Below, one piece after another: positions 47,680 to 49,574 of a stretch of DNA of 49,574 nucleotides. A model generated the notes under the pieces. It had not been told where the DNA came from, searched no databases, and saw only the letters and a list, made by a program, of their open reading frames with translations. Position 1 is the first letter of the stretch; each line of letters begins with the position of its first letter. Both the position numbers and the translations under genes were made by a program. The stretch is taken from positions 1 to 49,574 of the forward strand of contig JAGLCR010000056.1 of the NCBI GenBank assembly GCA_023146135.1. Reading direction: 5' to 3'. Source of the DNA: Bacteroidales bacterium. Lineage in GTDB: Bacteria; Bacteroidota; Bacteroidia; Bacteroidales; UBA1556.

Positions 47680-49574
47680 CTACTTCAGTACGATGCGCCC
47701 TAATTCGCGATTCATCTTATTTCGTACTTCGTCCAAACTACGTGCTTGTCGCATATACAAATCAAGATCTTCCTCACTTGGGCTTGTGGTTTTTATTTTT
47801 TCCATAAGTGCCATTTTCATAGCTTCTACCTTACGAATCTTTAGTGAGTAAACACTTGATACAGCAGCTCGGGCAACTACGGTTGGCGCATTCTCCATTG
47901 TAATGCTTATTTTATGTACCTCTTCCCAATTTTTGCTTAATTCATAAGCTTCACTTAATAGATTAATCGCTGTTTTGCGAATATTATCATCAGAATGGTT
48001 TATAAAAAACTGTTCGCTAGGCTTAGCTTCGGTTTCGATGGCTTGGGCATATTCATCAAATATTTGTTGCAAAATACCATCTTCAAATTTTAGTTGGTCA
48101 ATACTTAATTCATCAACTATAAATTCAGCAACATTATATAATTCAGTTTCTTGTTCTTCCTCAGAAGTCTCTGTTCCGCTGTCTAAAATAATTAGCTCAG
48201 AATCCTCAATTTTAAAATTGAAACCACCAAAATTAAGCAAAATACGAATCACCTCTCGTTCTTGGTAAATGTCTGATTCGACAATTTTCTCAACCTGCGT
48301 GGGAGCTTTTGGCTCAGGAATTGGAATATCTTCTTGCTTATGATCTTTGAAGAATTTGGCGCGACGAATTTTATTTACCTCATTTACCAACATTTGCTCA
48401 CCCACATTCAGTAGGTTGCTACATTCGCGAATAAAGAAAAGGCGTTTTAACTGATCGGGAACCAATGCAATGGTCGTGATAATATTTCGCACCACTTCAC
48501 TCTTTTTCACCGGGTCGTCGCCGGCTTCTTTACTCAGTAATCCTGATTTGAAAGTGATAAAATCTTGTGAGCTCTTAGTTACGTACTCTTCAAGTTCTTC
48601 TGAGGTGTGAGCTCTGGCAAATGAGTCAGGGTCTTCTCCGTCGGGGAATAGTACGACACGTACGTTCATTCCTTCTTCCACAATCATATCAATTCCTCGG
48701 AATGAGGCTTTGATACCTGCAGCATCACCATCATAAAGAATGGTAATGTTTTGTGAGAAACGACGAATTAGCTTAATCTGACCTGAGGTAAGTGAGGTTC
48801 CTGATGATGCCACCACATTCTCAATTCCTGATTGATGCAATGAAGTAACATCCGTATATCCTTCCACCAAAAAGCAATTGTCTTGCTTAATAATGGCCGA
48901 CTTGGCAAAGTAAATTCCGTAAAGGCTTTCACTTTTATTATAGATAATAGATTCGGGTGAATTAAGGTATTTTGCTTTGCTTTTGGCCGAGTCTAAAATA
49001 CGGCCTCCAAAGCCAATTACCCTGCCCGAAATATTATGAATGGGAAAGATAACTCGACCACGAAAACGATCAAATGTTTTACCATTATCTCCTTTAATTA
49101 CCAGACCAGAACTTATAAGGTAATCTAAGCTGTGGCCCGCATCGGTAGCAGCTTTAAGCAAGTCGTCCCATCGGTCGGGGCAATAGCCTAGCTCAAATTT
49201 ATTCACGATATGCTCATGCATACCACGCTCATTAAAATAGGCCAATCCAATGGATTTTCCTTCATTCGTTTCGTGAATATTATGCACAAAATGTTTGGCT
49301 GCAAATTTGGTTACGGTAAACAGCCCTTCGCGTTCGTTCTCTGCTTTAATTTGCTCAGGAGTTTGCTCTTCCTCTTCAATTTCAATTCCGTATTTACCAG
49401 CCAAATGCTTAAGAGCTTGTGGATAGGTAAAATGTTCGTGTTTCATCACAAAGTCGATGGAGCTACCGGCTTCACCACAACCAAAGCACTTAAAAATTCC
49501 TTTTGCGGGAGATACCGTAAACGAAGGTGTTTTCTCATTATGAAAAGGGCATAGTCCAATCATATTAACACCAC
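47680..49574 (-). CDS. dnaG: DNA primase DnaG (N-terminus beyond window)
   Basis: DnaG makes the RNA primers for replication. The frame is open to the right edge and reads GVN before MIGLCPFHNEKTPSF, so the real start lies about 35 codons outside the window; the Met at 49563 is internal. Visible parts are most of the CHC2 zinc finger (CPFH ... CFGCG), the core with RFRGRVIFPIHN, the Toprim domain with FLVEGYTDV and ILYDGDAAG, and a C-terminal helical domain that would contact DnaB. Between Toprim and the C-terminus lies an acidic stretch (TSEEEQE). It is separated from the U32 gene by 157 bases. Confidence 0.96.
   Translation of the reverse strand, partial: GVNMIGLCPFHNEKTPSFTVSPAKGIFKCFGCGEAGSSIDFVMKHEHFTYPQALKHLAGKYGIEIEEEEQTPEQIKAENEREGLFTVTKFAAKHFVHNIHETNEGKSIGLAYFNERGMHEHIVNKFELGYCPDRWDDLLKAATDAGHSLDYLISSGLVIKGDNGKTFDRFRGRVIFPIHNISGRVIGFGGRILDSAKSKAKYLNSPESIIYNKSESLYGIYFAKSAIIKQDNCFLVEGYTDVTSLHQSGIENVVASSGTSLTSGQIKLIRRFSQNITILYDGDAAGIKASFRGIDMIVEEGMNVRVVLFPDGEDPDSFARAHTSEELEEYVTKSSQDFITFKSGLLSKEAGDDPVKKSEVVRNIITTIALVPDQLKRLFFIRECSNLLNVGEQMLVNEVNKIRRAKFFKDHKQEDIPIPEPKAPTQVEKIVESDIYQEREVIRILLNFGGFNFKIEDSELIILDSGTETSEEEQETELYNVAEFIVDELSIDQLKFEDGILQQIFDEYAQAIETEAKPSEQFFINHSDDNIRKTAINLLSEAYELSKNWEEVHKISITMENAPTVVARAAVSSVYSLKIRKVEAMKMALMEKIKTTSPSEEDLDLYMRQARSLDEVRNKMNRELGRIVLK

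Overview
The window is ordinary chromosomal DNA from a member of the Bacteroidota, probably a non-Bacteroides lineage such as a marine Bacteroidia/Marinilabiliales-like organism (the rank is inference). Supporting signs are low G+C, weak Shine-Dalgarno signals, repeated TAnnTTTG (-7) promoter elements just upstream of genes, type IX secretion (T9SS) type A and type B C-terminal sorting domains, a GldB lipoprotein, a GlsA/GlsB glycine-lipid pair, and a Bacteroidota-style dcw cluster that lacks murF, ddl and murB.

Left part (1-11.2 kb): a minus-strand lpxK-punA pair, the second gene cut by the window edge; an orphan GNAT acetyltransferase; a secreted barrel-like outer-membrane protein; the plus-strand run glsA-glsB-engB; a minus-strand alaS-gldB operon converging on engB; and, divergent from alaS, two tandem M23 peptidase paralogues separated by a strong terminator.

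Middle (11.5-28.7 kb): a T9SS-exported M43-type metalloprotease overlapping mqnE (futalosine menaquinone pathway), then a YjjG-like HAD phosphatase and the tRNA methylthiotransferase mtaB. Next come an S41 peptidase with an internally duplicated module and a 1822-residue surface protein with four long repeats and a type B T9SS signal, the latter behind a small DUF2007 gene. An inositol-monophosphatase-like gene is paired with a GNAT-like protein, rsmG with a small membrane protein, and a LysM-containing glucosaminidase follows.

Right part (28.9-44.9 kb): one co-directional cell division/cell wall cluster, mraZ-rsmH-ftsL-ftsI-murE-mraY-murD-ftsW-murG-murC-ftsQ-ftsA-ftsZ-yqeY. Gene junctions are tight or overlapping, there is a three-copy MraZ operator at the front and a strong terminator at the end. 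MurE carries the meso-diaminopimelate signature. The lysozyme-like, M23 and division genes together make and remodel peptidoglycan. After it come slyD, a TerB-like protein, a U32 peptidase-family protein and dnaG, which runs off the right edge.

I found no tRNA, rRNA, CRISPR array, insertion sequence, prophage or recognisable defence island, and no clear candidate for a wholly new multi-gene system. The most noteworthy items are the four-repeat T9SS surface protein, the S41 protein without a Ser-Lys dyad, the glsA-glsB-engB arrangement, and several promoter arrangements: a MraZ operator, overlapping divergent promoters and near-leaderless starts.
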